NCBI GenBank assembly: GCA_019096155.1
Contig: JAHCVI010000004.1
Location: forward strand, 3,906,001 to 3,970,000
Source of the DNA: Staphylotrichum longicolle
Lineage: Eukaryota > Ascomycota > Sordariomycetes > Sordariales > Chaetomiaceae
Reading direction: 5' to 3'
DNA: 64,000 bases
The notes under the pieces were generated by a model. That model did no database searches, was not told where the DNA came from, and saw only the letters and a program-made list of their open reading frames with translations. Every line of letters begins with the position of its first letter. Positions within the stretch are counted from its first letter, which is position 1. Of this stretch, positions 9,128 to 20,297 are shown in pieces. The translations under genes were made by a program, and so were the position numbers.

Positions 9128-10789
9128 GTTGACAACTTGGGAGTGATTTGTTTCTGGTAGGAATCTTGGTATAGGAACAAGTGCTTTTGGAGTCTGGTCA
9201 ATAACAAAAAATTTGAGAATGGGATGCTGTTCTTATACACATCCTCAAATTCTGGTTGTGTGACGTGCCTTTCCGGAGACTCAACTTCTAGACCAACTTC
9301 TGGGCTCAAGTTCTGGGTTCAGCATTGTCTTGCAAGGCAGAACAATGCTCAAGTTTCTCTGTGGGATTCTTACCGCATAATATTACATGTGCAGGTCTTT
9401 TGTCCTCACGACAATCCTCGAGCTCCTCGCCCGCAACATGCGCGGGTCTTTTGTTCTCACGAAAGTCCTCGGGCTCCTCGCTCACGATGCAATACGTCCA
9501 ATTGCAGACCCTACTCGTCAAGTATTCAACGCTCCAATAAGTTCTCTTCCTAGGACGTGGCCTTTGTGACGCCTCCTCCCTTTTCCTCTCCTCTGCCCTC
9601 CTTCCCTCCTTCCCCAAACTCAACCTAGGAGCGATTTCTTTTTCTATAATCTCCAACTGACGTTACAGTACCCAGACATGTTAGGTTTGGACTCCACCAG
9701 ATTCTTGCTCTTCTCCTGGCTCTTGTAGACAATAAGAAGTTTAGAAGCCTAGGTACTTCGCAATCTCGTTCATGTCATGTGCATGTAATTACCAATAGAA
9801 ATAAAAAGTAGCGACTACAAAGCGAGCTCAACAGGAGGGGTAGGGAAAGCTTGGGAACTTTAGCCCTGCGCGCCTCAACCATGCAGCTCATGTATGCAGA
9901 GAGTTGACTTCACATGGCGAGATCCGCGCCTCACTCTCGCACTCACTCCCCCGATACCAATCATTTTGAGCTGCAAGAGTTGGGAGGGTGGCAATCGACT
10001 TAGTCTCTTGCAGCCAGCTGGAATGTGATCCCAACCACCGCTCCTCGCGCCTTTGGCTTTGCCTCCCTGGGTTGGCTACCATGATCCGTGCCCCTCGTTA
10101 CAGTTGGTCGTGGCTTCAGAAGTGTGTGTGAGCGTGTCTGCACACGTCGCTCGCCCGTCTCACTCGCATGGCAGCCAATCTATCTGGGAGGAGGAAAGGG
10201 AGTCAGGAGCCTCGCCGAGGCCTTTACCCAACACGGAAGGGGCATACACACAAGTCCACAAATTCTGTGTTAGGGCATGGTGGGTGGATGTGCCCAGTGA
10301 AAAGGGCATGTGGCTGACGCAAGGGGGACACAGAGTCCGAGTGATGATACCGCGACACAACCTTGTTCCATGCATCCATTAGTTTGCTAGTATGGGTTCA
10401 GTTTCACGGCTTGAGGCACTGGCGATGCTCTACTTTGAGCGATGCGGGACCTTGTGATACCAAGGCCTTACTTCCCACAGTTCTCAGGAACTTTGGCATA
10501 CTCGGCATTTTGTGGCAAAGTTGAGGACAAGGTTGTCATTTGGAGAGACGTTTCTGACGAGAAGCAAGATGGGGTTCCCATCAAACTTTCACTCGATGCC
10601 TTACACTTCGGTGCCAGGTCGTTTCCAAAACTGTGAGCGGCAATGCCATTTGCCAGTTACCAGCTACACAAGTTTCTTATGAGGCAAAAAGTCACACCAT
10701 GCCTCCTTTATCTCAGCCTCGTTCGGCTCTCCATGTCATATCCACTCCACTGGCGCAAAGCAGCTCCCCAGCGTTATCAAGACGACATC
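9128..10789. other. Intergenic region with a tandem duplication
   Basis: 1.66 kb between two genes for secreted proteins. It contains the roughly 51-bp imperfect duplication listed separately. Otherwise it has only short frames without recognisable products. Confidence 0.45.
9388..9481. repeat. Imperfect tandem duplication, 51-bp unit
   Basis: Two adjacent copies share the core GGTCTTTTGT(C/T)CTCACGA followed by TCCTCG(A/G)GCTCCTCGC; the second, complete unit is about 9431-9481. Because 51 is divisible by three, the minus strand repeats a short EDxREnKRPAHV-like peptide, but the surrounding frame has no gene features. Probably a local duplication. Confidence 0.6.
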
Positions 10790-11242
10790 TTACTTGTCGC
10801 AAGTCAGCTTGTACGACCTGAACTCCTGGTTGCCGCTCCAGAGGCAGCCAGCCCTGTCCCGCTTCGATCCATTGTACGGGTAGTCATCGCACACGGGGCT
10901 CTCAAAAGCCGTGACTAGATTTCGGTTCTCAAATTAGCCACCTGCGTTGAACAGATGCAACTGGTTGCGAGATCTGAGTAAAATGAAGCATCACTGACTT
11001 GCACAGCCCTCGGCCAGCTCCGTCAACTCCAAACCACGAACATAATCCGGAAGGGGGAAGCAGAGACCGCTCCAGGCGCGGTCGACCAAGGTCATGCCAA
11101 AGGTGTGGCCGCTGTTGAGACCACACTCGGTGTTCCATGCGCTGAAAGTCGCAACAGGTCGCTCGTACTTGTCGTCAACAGGGGCGGCAGTCACCCCAAG
11201 AACCAGGGCGACGGAGGAGACGAAGGCGGCTGTGAAGCGCAT
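10790..11242 (-). CDS. Small secreted protein with six cysteines
   Basis: Two exons (10999-11242 and 10790-10914) separated by an 84-nt intron give 122 residues. The N-terminus MRFTAAFVSSVALVLGVTAAP is a clear signal peptide with an alanine-rich cleavage site. The mature chain has six cysteines (in ECGLN, LCFPL, GCA, PVCDD, GCLWSG and LTCDK) and ends RSYKLTCDK. The donor chosen is GTCAGT after GTGCAA; another GT eight bases upstream would keep phase but remove one cysteine, leaving an odd number, so I prefer the first. A GCTAAT branch site precedes the acceptor. A small extracellular beta-rich protein is plausible; its function is unknown. Confidence 0.75.
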
Positions 11243-12091
11243 CTTTGCTGACTTTGGCTTTGGTGTTAACCACAGGATATGAAGGAGTGCGATGTTCTGC
11301 GAGGTAAAGAGGTTGAGGTCGCTGGGCCTGCGAGGAGGAGAGGTCTTTATAGGCTCGTGGACGACCAGATACCCCTGACCGTTGTGGAGGCCGGACAGCT
11401 TGTTAGCAGCAGAAGTTTCTATGAGAATGTCACAACACGGTATGGTCTTGAAGTCTTTCTAAGCCTGTAATTTGTGGGCAATTTGCCAGAGTCCATCTTT
11501 CGTTTCCCAATATTGACATGATTACGGAGCCGTATTCTTTCACGGAATCAGCGGAACGTTCGACACCCGTCCAAATCACCAGATCTCACAGTCCCCCTTA
11601 CTCAAGGATTCTGATATGTTGCTCTTGATATTGAATGTCGGAGCTTGGCACGTGTTGTCGACGGGTCCAGCATATCAGACCGCGTCAAGTCCACGAATGA
11701 GACCGACATGCTGCAAGGCCCTTTAACCGGCGGATGGCAACCTACTACAAGATGAGGTGTGAATAGCGTTATGTCCAAGTCGGGCGTGCCAGGCTCAACG
11801 TAGAAAATCAGCTTGCGACCTGCGAGGCCCTTTACCCGGTCTTGGTTCTGACCCGAAATGGGACAAACTCGGAGACATGAGAGAGGCCACGACAGTCGTG
11901 CACGAGGCTCTGCCGAACATCTCACCACTACTCCCTCAGCCTAATGCATTGGTGTGTTGCCTGGATTGTACGACGGCACATGTGCAGCACTTTTTTTACT
12001 CCTGCGGACACAGCACTTCTGAGCATGCAGAACAGACCGCGAGGAAAGAGATTCCTGCCGAGTATTACCTTCCCAGCCGAGCAACATCGCC
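11243..12091. other. Intergenic region, nothing recognised
   Basis: About 850 bp between the divergent small secreted protein and the Clr5-domain gene, presumably both promoters. I see no RNA gene or repeat. Confidence 0.45.
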
Positions 12092-13847
12092 ATGCCGGCT
12101 CACGGTGGGCGGGGTGATCGCCCGTCCAGGGGAAAGTGGATGTCGGAGAAGGACTTCAAGGAGCATCGCAAGCTCATCACGGAGCTGTACTACAAGACAA
12201 CTCTGCCGAATCTCATGCAGACCCTCGAGACACAACATGGACTTTGTGCTACGTAAACAACGACCCCAGGAGGGCCCGTATTGAAACCATGACATGAGAA
12301 TACTAAGCAGGACAATCAGTCCCAAGATGTACAGGAGCCGTTTTCGGCGCTGGGGACTCTGGAAACATGATCAGGACGATGGCATGGTTCGGAGCATCGG
12401 ACAGGATAAGCAACGGGATGCTGTGCAAGCTCCATCCCAGTTAGTCCTCCGCAGCAGGCGTGCCGCCCGCAGTGGCATTGAGCCAAGCACAAGTCGTCAC
12501 CCAGAGACGTCTGTGTACATATCTGCGAGTGACGCCGTCCTGCAGAGTTTGCATCGCGGTACCAGATCGGCGCTACAGCTGCCGGCAGCGCCAGTGCCCA
12601 CGATGACGGCGACGGCAGTTCCCTTGTCTGCCGCAATCTACAGAGCCCTCACGCCTGAACCTGGCGGCTCATATGAATTGCGGAACGAGGAGTTGATGTA
12701 CCGTGCCATCCGCGACTACTATCAAGGCTCCTTCTCAGCCCAGCGGTGGGCATTCGACAACCCCTGCAGCCAGGGGGAGAAGGGTGGACAAGACGCCCTC
12801 TCCGTCCGTCGTCTTGCCGTGGAGCGGACCAAGAACTTGTTCAAAGCGGGCGAAGAGACATGGCTGCGCTTCCGGGCGGCCGTGGACTTGCTGGAGCGGC
12901 CCTTGCAAGTCGATGGCGCCAGCAAGGAGGACGACTTTGCTCAAGGGGTGCGTCTGATACGTATCGCTTTTGCCGAGCTCTCACACATTCTGTCAGAGTG
13001 TGAGCCACCGTTGCTGTTTATCTGGTTGATGCAAATCATGGTCCTCTTCCGTGAGTCCTTGGCTCGCGACTTCCGCACCATCGAGACACAGCTACTGAAA
13101 CACCTGCACGACCTCACGTCCACAGCGGTCGGTCAGCCCCGGCACGCCACCGCGCTCCTGTGGCGCATCCTCTGGTCGGGTGGCCGCGGCATACCGCGCG
13201 AGCGGCACCACCTGCGCGCCTGCACGGCCATCGCTCTCGAGAGTTTCACCCAGCACCTTGGTTCCACTCACCCCTGGACCATCGAACTGAGCAACTTTAG
13301 CATCTATACATGGTCAGCTCCCGGCTCCGGGGACGCGGAGTACAAAACCACGCGGTACCGCCGCCTGCTCCAGCACCTCGAGACCCTGGACACGTACGAT
13401 GCTCGCCACCTCAACGTCGTCTGCTGCTGGGCAAACCACTACTGGCGCCACGGCAAGAAGGACCCTGATTCCGGGATGTTCCAGAAAGGTATCTCTTTGC
13501 TTCATGGAACCCTGCGCGATCCCAGAAAGGCCCAGGCGATCACGGACCATCCCGAGGCAGGCTTCAACGTGTACTCGCTGTTGACGAGCATCCACAACAG
13601 GCTCAGCCAGTGGGACATGGCTGAGTGGTGTGTTCGCCGCGCAATCACGCTGGGAGAACGCGAGATGGCGAGGACAGGCGCAAACGGAGACTTGTTTGAA
13701 GCGCTGATTAGATTGGAGATGGTTCTGCGGGCACAAGGTCGGGATGCCGAAGCTGATGCTGCTGAGGAGGAGCGCAAAGCGCTGGTCAAAAAGTCGCTGG
13801 AGAAGGTGGGCGAGACGGAGGATGGTGTACAATCAGGGGTTGAATGA
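12092..13847 (+). CDS. Clr5-domain protein
   Basis: Two exons, 12092-12252 and 12320-13847, with a 67-nt intron (donor GTAAAC, branch ACTAAG, acceptor ATCAG) give 562 residues. The splice restores the Clr5 signature across the junction: KWMSEKDFKEHRKLITELYY, then TLPNLMQTLETQHGLCATP, then KMYRSRFRRWGLWKH. Clr5 domains head many filamentous-fungal proteins thought to act as regulators. The remaining 480 residues are helical with TPR-like spacing toward the C-terminus (WCVRRAITLGEREMARTGAN) and contain no zinc cluster. The ATG at 12092 has a good context (CGCCATGCC). Function beyond the family is unknown. Confidence 0.85.
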
Positions 13848-14025
13848 GTGGTTCTTTCGTGAAGCTGGCAGTACGTCAAACCGTCTTACGCCCACTCGAA
13901 CTTCAAGCAGCCGCTTGTTACTGTCGTCTGGAATCATGCTAGATACACTGTATTCTAGATGGGGTCGAAAGCCTTCAACAATTGCTGACGACGCAAGATA
14001 AAAGCTTGGCTTTCTCAAGGAGCAC

Positions 14026-15175
14026 TCAGTGTCCAACATGATGATTGACAAACTCAAGGATCGGCTCTATGGATGTCGCCCAACCTTCGACTTCCTCACT
14101 CTACCGCAGCCCGCGATTAGCATTCCTTTAAGCAGCAAAGAGAAGCAAATTTTCTTAGACTTACGGTGTATTTGAGGTCAAACACATGTTCCTCGCCGTC
14201 CTCGTACCGCTCAATCACAGGCACGCCCTTCTCCTTGAGCGTCTTGGCCATGTCATAGCTCTGTTGCACTGGAACAGCCGTGTCACCAGTCCCGTGCAGA
14301 AAAGCCGTCGGGGGATAATCAGTGCGGCCCTCGGCCTGTCGCTGCTTGAGCACCTGCAGTGGCGAGACAGATCTGATAAATGCGTCGAGTTGGGCCTCGT
14401 CCTCAAACTTCTCAGGGTGCATCGCGGCGGTGATGAAGAGGGACACGCTCTTCGGGTGGCTGGAGCGCCAGACATGCAGCTCCGACTGCAGCCGGACACG
14501 TTTCGTGTACTTGAAGTCGGTGGCCCAGCGCCGGCTCAGTTCGACGTCGGAGACCTCGTCCATCTCGCGCCAGGCCGTTGATGCGGTAAGGATGTTGGCG
14601 GGATCACGGTCCCGTAGGAAGGCCTCCAGCTCCTCCTCGGTAAACTCGCCGTTCCATGGTTCCCGCTCTGCGTCTGGGGCTCCATCATCCAGTGCCGACT
14701 TGGCGCTGGGAATGTCGACGACGCCGTACACGTTCACGATGGCTTTCGGGGCCGGGTTTGTCAGGTGGGCACCCATCAGCGTGACGAGGAGCCCGCCGGC
14801 CGAGTCACCGTAGAGCACATAACGATCCACATCAATCTTGTCGCTCCCTAAGATAGAGGGCAGATTTGCGCGACTCCAGGCAAGCGCCTCGAGGCAGTCG
14901 GCAAGCTGGTCATCGAGACGTGCCTGCGGGGCAAGCCGGTAGCTGTGCGACACAAGATGATAGCCGCGGGCGCGGAAGCCGGGAAAGACCCAGGGCGGGG
15001 GCGTGAAGTGATGAGCGCCGAGAAAGCCGCCTCCGTGTGAGAGAAAGATGAAAGGGGCCGGGCCGGTTGCGGGCGGGTCTGCCGGCCACACACGCACACT
15101 CAACTCAGTGCCGCTGGTCGATGTGAAGGTGTGGTCGCTGAACCCTGGCGGCGCTGACCGAGGTCCAGTTGCCAT
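14026..15175 (-). CDS. Alpha/beta hydrolase of the HSL-like (type IV) esterase class
   Basis: Exons 14165-15175 and 14026-14100, separated by a 64-nt intron (donor GTAAGT, branch GCTAAT, acceptor GGTAG), give 361 residues. Motifs in order are the oxyanion HGGGF after FIFLS, nucleophile elbow YGDSAGG, acid in LHGTGDTAVP and histidine in GEEHVFDL, the complete triad of hormone-sensitive-lipase-like esterases. Without the second exon the protein would end in intron-encoded residues; the exon supplies EGWATSIEPILEFV, a usual terminal helix. There is no signal peptide, so it is probably cytosolic. The substrate is likely a small ester or lactone but cannot be named. Confidence 0.87.
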
Positions 15176-15683
15176 GGTTGCAGAGCTCGAGTGTGTATGT
15201 GAGGTGTCTGGTATAGTTGTTGCCTCGACGATTCAGGGGACGAAACGCAGTGGATGTGGTGTGCCTGGATGGGGATGGAGGAGTTAAAGGCTAAAGTCAT
15301 GGCCCCTCTTGGCGTAGTCTCGCGGGGTCGCTCCACTGTGGTGCCAGAGGACGGAGGAAGACAGGCCGACTGCTAAGAACGTGAGACTGAATTTGAGTGG
15401 ATGAGTGAGACTGGGGGTTATGCAAAGACTTGAGGCACGTTTGACCCGCGTTTCTGCGTGACAATCAAGTCCACCAACAAACAGAGCCCGTGTCCATGTA
15501 AACAGACCCGTGTTCCCAATGTGTATACCGAGTCATCCAAATGTTCGTTAAATGCCACTATGCCAGTTAATGTGTGTACAAGATTTGCTTCGACATGTCG
15601 CCGAGACTCTGTTCTATTCTCTCCGCTTTTGCTTTCCTTTTACATCTCACCAAACCTTTGTCTCCTAAACAACGCCCGCAGGC
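15176..15683. other. Intergenic region, nothing recognised
   Basis: About 0.5 kb between the esterase start codon and the transporter stop codon. No motif or gene is supported. Confidence 0.4.
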
Positions 15684-17456
15684 TCACATAAAGCTATTCG
15701 CCACCGTCACCGCCGTCGTAAACACCATGCCCACGATCCCGCCGACCATCATCAGCATGTCCCCCCACTTCACCCACCTCTTAGTGGCCACACCCTTCCA
15801 GTGCAGATACGCCGGGTAGACATAGACCAGCGGCACGCACGCGGCGCTCCCGATCAGCGCGACGAACCGATCCAGGTTCCCCGTGCCGGCCACCGACACC
15901 AGCCCGCACACCACGACGACGGCAAACCGGAACGCGTTCTTGACCCACTTGGTCCTCACGCTCCCCTTGCCCGACCGCATGTGCCCAAAGATCTTGCCCT
16001 CGATGATGCGCAGCGCCGGGAACAGCTGCACGGGCGTGCCGACCAGCACCGCCACGGCGTACAAGAACTGCACGGCGTTGACGAGCGGGCTCTCCTGCGG
16101 GAAGTTGTCGATGATCTCGATCTGCGTGCGCTCGCCAAACGTGGCGTAGCACAGCGCGCCGACCGACGTGAACACGACCGTGATGATGACCATGACGGCG
16201 CCCAGCAGCTTCTCAAAGTGCTCCGGCTGCGCCATGGACGACTGGATGGGCAGGATCAGGCCGATGCCCTCGAACGTGAAGATGGCGGCGCCGATGGTCA
16301 GCGTGTACTGCCGCGGGCTGAACAGCACGACCGTCTTGTCGATGCCGTCGGCGGCGAGCGAGGTGCTCGTGAACCAGTAGATGTAGGAGACGCCCACGAG
16401 GATGCAGGCGTCGGCGAGGAGCGCGACGGGGCCCAGCTTGGCGATGTTGCGGATCCAGGCCAGCGGGACGAGGATGAGGAGCTGCAGCGCGATGAGGGTG
16501 GTCGTGGTGAAGGGGCTGTGACCGTTCGTGACGGCGTTGGAAAAGGTCAAGAGGTTCTCGGCGACAAACACAATGCCCGTGCAGACAAAGCCGAGTTGGG
16601 ACAGGGCGATGGAGAAGAGGATGAGAGCGCGCATCTTGGGGCCCGCGATGGCCCGGCCGATCTCGCCGTAGCCGCCGCCGTAGTGGAGCTTGCACTGCAG
16701 GAGGAGGTGGAAGGCGACCATGTGATGGCCGAGAGGGAGATCATGGCGAGCGTCGAGAAGAGGATGCCACCGCTGCCGAATGCATTGGGCAGGAACATGA
16801 TGCCGGTGCCGACGAACGCCTTGATCAGCGTGAAGAAGGTCTTGACCGCCGGCCTCGTTCCGCCGAGGTGCCCGAGCGGAACTGACCCGCGGCCGGAGAA
16901 GGGGCCGACGCTCGCCGGCTTCTTCCTCCTCCTCCTCCCCCTCGCTGATGGCCTCCTCGTCCGTGTCGACGAGGTCTTCGCCGGCAAAGCTACCGTAGAG
17001 GTCGAGAAATTCGACAAAGTTCCTCGTGATGGGCATCCGGGCGGCAATGAAGTCGTTGCCGTGCCTCTGGTTCCTCTGGTGCAGAAATGCGCGGCGGAAC
17101 CCGCCAGGGGCCAGCTGGTCGCCCACGGGCATGGCGGGCATGTCTTCGTCCTGCTGGAACTCCCTGGGCGAGTGGAAGGTGGCGGCCCGGCGGTGCATCG
17201 TGACCCTCGAGGCGGCATCCATCTTGAACAGGTCTCGGTGCATGTCTCCCCCTTGCAGCTTCAGCGAGGACTCCTCCGAGGGCAGCGGCACCGCCTCGGA
17301 CCCGGCGGCGGCCGAAGCCGGAGCGGGGCCATGTCCGTCTCGGGTCTCCGGGGCGCTGTGAAACTCGGCCGTGTATCCTGAGGGAAGGTGTTCTGCAATG
17401 ACCCGCGCGGCGTCGGCATCCTGGCCGCGGTCCCGTGATACTGCTCGGTCGGACAT
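15684..17456 (-). CDS. AVT3/4-like vacuolar amino-acid transporter, frame disturbed by two indels
   Basis: AAAP-family transporter resembling yeast Avt3/Avt4, which export amino acids from the vacuole. One open frame of 590 codons has a long acidic N-terminus (about 240 residues, with an EEEEEEAGERRPLL stretch), then 10-11 membrane segments including FTFEGIGLILPIQSSM, a family signature. Between about 16890 and 16720 the open frame does not encode TM1. The +1 frame there does (KTFFTLIKAFVGTGIMFLP and following), and the sequence returns to the first frame at VAFHLLLQC. One extra base near 16885-16897 and one missing base near 16719-16725 explain this. They cancel, so the reading frame stays open and the error is easy to miss. 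Consensus error or recent mutation are both possible. Confidence 0.85.
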   Translation of the reverse strand: MSDRAVSRDRGQDADAARVIAEHLPSGYTAEFHSAPETRDGHGPAPASAAAGSEAVPLPSEESSLKLQGGDMHRDLFKMDAASRVTMHRRAATFHSPREFQQDEDMPAMPVGDQLAPGGFRRAFLHQRNQRHGNDFIAARMPITRNFVEFLDLYGSFAGEDLVDTDEEAISEGEEEEEEAGERRPLLRPRVSSARAPRRNEAGGQDLLHADQGVRRHRHHVPAQCIRQRWHPLLDARHDLPLGHHMVAFHLLLQCKLHYGGGYGEIGRAIAGPKMRALILFSIALSQLGFVCTGIVFVAENLLTFSNAVTNGHSPFTTTTLIALQLLILVPLAWIRNIAKLGPVALLADACILVGVSYIYWFTSTSLAADGIDKTVVLFSPRQYTLTIGAAIFTFEGIGLILPIQSSMAQPEHFEKLLGAVMVIITVVFTSVGALCYATFGERTQIEIIDNFPQESPLVNAVQFLYAVAVLVGTPVQLFPALRIIEGKIFGHMRSGKGSVRTKWVKNAFRFAVVVVCGLVSVAGTGNLDRFVALIGSAACVPLVYVYPAYLHWKGVATKRWVKWGDMLMMVGGIVGMVFTTAVTVANSFM

Positions 17457-17879
17457 GGTGGGTGTGAAGTCTTGCCGATCATGAGATTGTGGAGGGTGGG
17501 TTTGAAAGTTTTGTGTGGACTCGCGGTGTGCGGTGCAACAAGGGGGCGAACAAACAAGCGGCAATCGGCGGCTTTTGTTCCCACCACCATCTCCGCATGA
17601 TGTCACCAATCGGCAGAGAGAACAGCACCACGGCTCCGTCAAGTGGCTTGCATCTCACCGCCAAGTGGTGGTCTCATGATGCAGGCACAAAGCATGCGCT
17701 GCCCGCTGTCAGGTTCCAACTTGTTTCAGGATTTCCGCCCATTTGCATCCAACGCCTGGTATGCCCGGGCGAGTGTAGTCTATTTTTGTGTAGTCCCAAC
17801 CCTGACCAGGGGTAACCCCCCCATTCAAAGTTTCCCAAGCAGACCTCCCAAAACCATGTACTCCAATTTTGTCCCTCCT
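17457..17879. other. Intergenic region
   Basis: About 420 bp between the transporter ATG and the argininosuccinate lyase stop. No further gene is seen. An AGGGG (STRE-like) sequence near 17809 is noted without weight. Confidence 0.35.
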
Positions 17880-19413
17880 CTAGTTCTTCCCGACAAACGC
17901 TTCAATCGCTGCAATCTGCGCCAGCACGGAGCTGCTGCTGGTGCCGCCGTACGTAGAACGCTGCTCGACGCTCCTCTCAAAGTCAAAGACCTGCGCCACG
18001 TCGTCCTCGAACAGCGGCGAGATCTCCTGGAGGTCCTTGAGCGGCAGCGCCGAGATGGACACCTTGGCCTCCTCAGCCTTGCGCACGATGGCGCCGGCAA
18101 TGTGGTGGGTCTTCCGGAACGGCACGCCCTTGCGAACGAGATAGTCGGCAATGTCGGTGGCGAGCATGTCGTCGGTGAGCGCCGCCTTCATCTTGTCGCC
18201 GTGGATGGTGAGCGTGGCAATCACACCCTGGGTGATGCGCACACAGTTGGAGACGGTCTTGATGCAATCGATCATGGGCTCGACCGACTCCTGGAGGTCC
18301 TTGTTGTACGAAGTGGGGAGACTCTTCAGCGAGGCGAGGAAGCCAGAGGCCTGGGTTTGTCAGTGAACTGCTTCCAGGGGAGATTCAAGACCGTAGCGAA
18401 AACAACACGTACCTGGCCCATGACACGTCCGGCCTTGCCCCTGATCAGCTCCAGGCTGTCGGGGTTCTTCTTCTGGGGCATCAGGCTGCTGCCGGTGCTG
18501 TAGGCGTCGGCGACCTGCACGAAACCGAACTCGGCGTGGAGAAGAGGATCAGGTCCTCCGCCAGACGGCTCAAGTGAGCCATCAGCAGACTCGCCCACTG
18601 CAGGATCTCGACGACAAAGTCGCGGTCGGCGACGGCGCACAAGCTGTTGGGTGCACCGAGTGGAAGCCGAGGTCCTTGGCCATGAACTCGCGGTCAATGC
18701 CAAAGGGGTTGCCGGCAAGCGCACCCACGCCGAGGGGCAGGCCGACACGCGCTCCTGCACGCCCTCGAGGCGCTGCAGATCGCCCTTGAGGAAGGTGGCG
18801 TGCGACAGCAGCCAGTGCGAGAAGGACCGGCTGGGCGCGCTGCAGATGTGTGTAGCCCGGCATCAGGATGGGCAGGGCGTCCTTGGCGCGGGTGCGCTGA
18901 CCGAGAGCAGGTCCTTGAGCGCGCCAGCAATGCCGGCGAGCTGCTCGCCAGCCCACAGGCGCATGTCGACGCCGACCTGCTCATTGCGCGAGCGGCCAGT
19001 GTGCAGCTTGCCGGCGGCGTCCCCAATCAGCTCGCCGAGGCGGCGCTCGTTGGCGGTGTGGATGTCCTCGTCCGACTTGGTGTCGATGACGAACTTGCCC
19101 TCCTCCCACTCCTTCTCGATCTGCTGCAGGCCCGACACGATCTGCTCGAGCTCCGTGTCGTTGAGGATGTCGAGCTTGCGCAGGGCCTTGGCCCAGGTGA
19201 TGGAGCCGTGCAGGTCGGCCTTGTAGAGCACCTTGTCGAACGAGAGCGACTCGTTGAACTGGAACATCAGGTCGTCAATCGCCCCTGCCCCATTGCGCCC
19301 CCGCCGTCAGTTAAAATTGCTTGCACATCTTGGACTTGGAGTCGGCGGGTGCAATTGGTCGTACCGGTGAAGCGGCCGCCCCAGAGGAGCGTGGGTGCAG
19401 ATGTGGGAGCCAT
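17880..19413 (-). CDS. ARG4: Argininosuccinate lyase (arginine biosynthesis), frame broken by indels
   Basis: Cleaves argininosuccinate to arginine and fumarate, the last step of arginine synthesis. Exons are 19365-19413, 18413-19284 and 17880-18350, with introns of 80 and 62 nt. Diagnostic motifs are LWGGRFTG at the N-terminus, HTGRSRNEQ, MPGYTHLQRAQP, PLGVGALAGNPFGIDRE and the catalytic-loop signature GSSLMPQKKNP. The middle exon cannot be read in one frame. Single-base losses are needed near 18893, 18735 (in a C run), 18650 (in a C run) and 18535, plus a net loss of two near 18825. They sum to -6, so exon phases still fit, and the repaired length (about 465) equals the family norm. All other residues look conserved, arguing for sequence error in an essential biosynthetic gene rather than decay. 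Confidence 0.88.
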
Positions 19414-20297
19414 GGCTTGTGTGTGTGGTGGTTAGGATGTTGTCGGTGCAAGATCGGACCTCTGGCAGGAGAGGTGGGCTGTGTGATTCATCCCCCCAGA
19501 AAAATCCAACAGCTGCTGGCTCACCGTCCCTGTCCGTCCCTTGACCCACAAGTTGATAAGGCAACGGCTCTTATCGGCAACCCTGCACAGATCCAACCCT
19601 GGGCACTGAGATGTGACTCAATCCGCGCATCTTGATTGATCAGGAGCTTAAAACGCGCAGATTGTTCTCTTCGGCTGCTGCCAGGCCATCTGTGATCGCG
19701 GCTCCTATCGGCTGTGTCTTGCAGCGGCTGGGCATGCAGGGAATGAGGCCGAGAAGAAAGATTTGGCGGTGTGCTGCACAGTGCGAGGATGGTTGTGCAG
19801 GAACACAGCATCAAGACACTGGAAACCATCCGGGGAGGCCAGGCCCGTGAAGCTTTTGCTAAGGGAGAGGATATGTGGTGTCTCTGAGTCAACATACCTA
19901 TCGAAGATTCTGTAGCAATCGCTTTGCACTTGTCGTCAACAGGCGTCCCAATGGTTCCCTTTTGGAGAAGCAGGACAGGGCCAACCGAGGGGTATCATTG
20001 TGGGCCCATACTGTGGTTCCGTGTAAGTGACCAAAACGGAAATCGGAAGGGCAGGAGGTGAACGAGCGCTTTGCGCATAGATTCCGGGGAAAGAAAACAG
20101 TGTTGAATTCAAATAAATCCTATCCAGTCTAATTGCTATCCAAAGTCTGTAAGTTTTGCAGAGCTGCTCCCGAGTCGAACTGAACAAACACAAAAATAGG
20201 GGTAGTCAACAATTCAAAACAGGGGACAGTCCGGGCAACCGGCCCTTATCCCTGTCTCATAAGGTATCCCAATCTTCATCACCCGCTCCGCTTCTAG
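19414..20297. other. Intergenic region, nothing recognised
   Basis: About 0.9 kb between the argininosuccinate lyase ATG and the peptidase stop. No gene, repeat or RNA is supported. Confidence 0.4.

Noticed and set aside
16885..16935. 46-nt intron to explain the transporter frame change
   Set aside because: GT and AG exist at the right phase but no branch site is seen, conserved residues before TFFTL would be lost, and the second shift remains unexplained.
15801..17381. 526-codon plus-strand open frame
   Set aside because: Antisense of the vacuolar transporter, with a composition of Arg, Asp and Gly only expected from complementing GC-rich codons.
18530..18900. Programmed ribosomal frameshifting in argininosuccinate lyase
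   Set aside because: Five shifts in 370 bp without slippery heptamers or conserved stimulatory structure; no such mechanism is known in this family.
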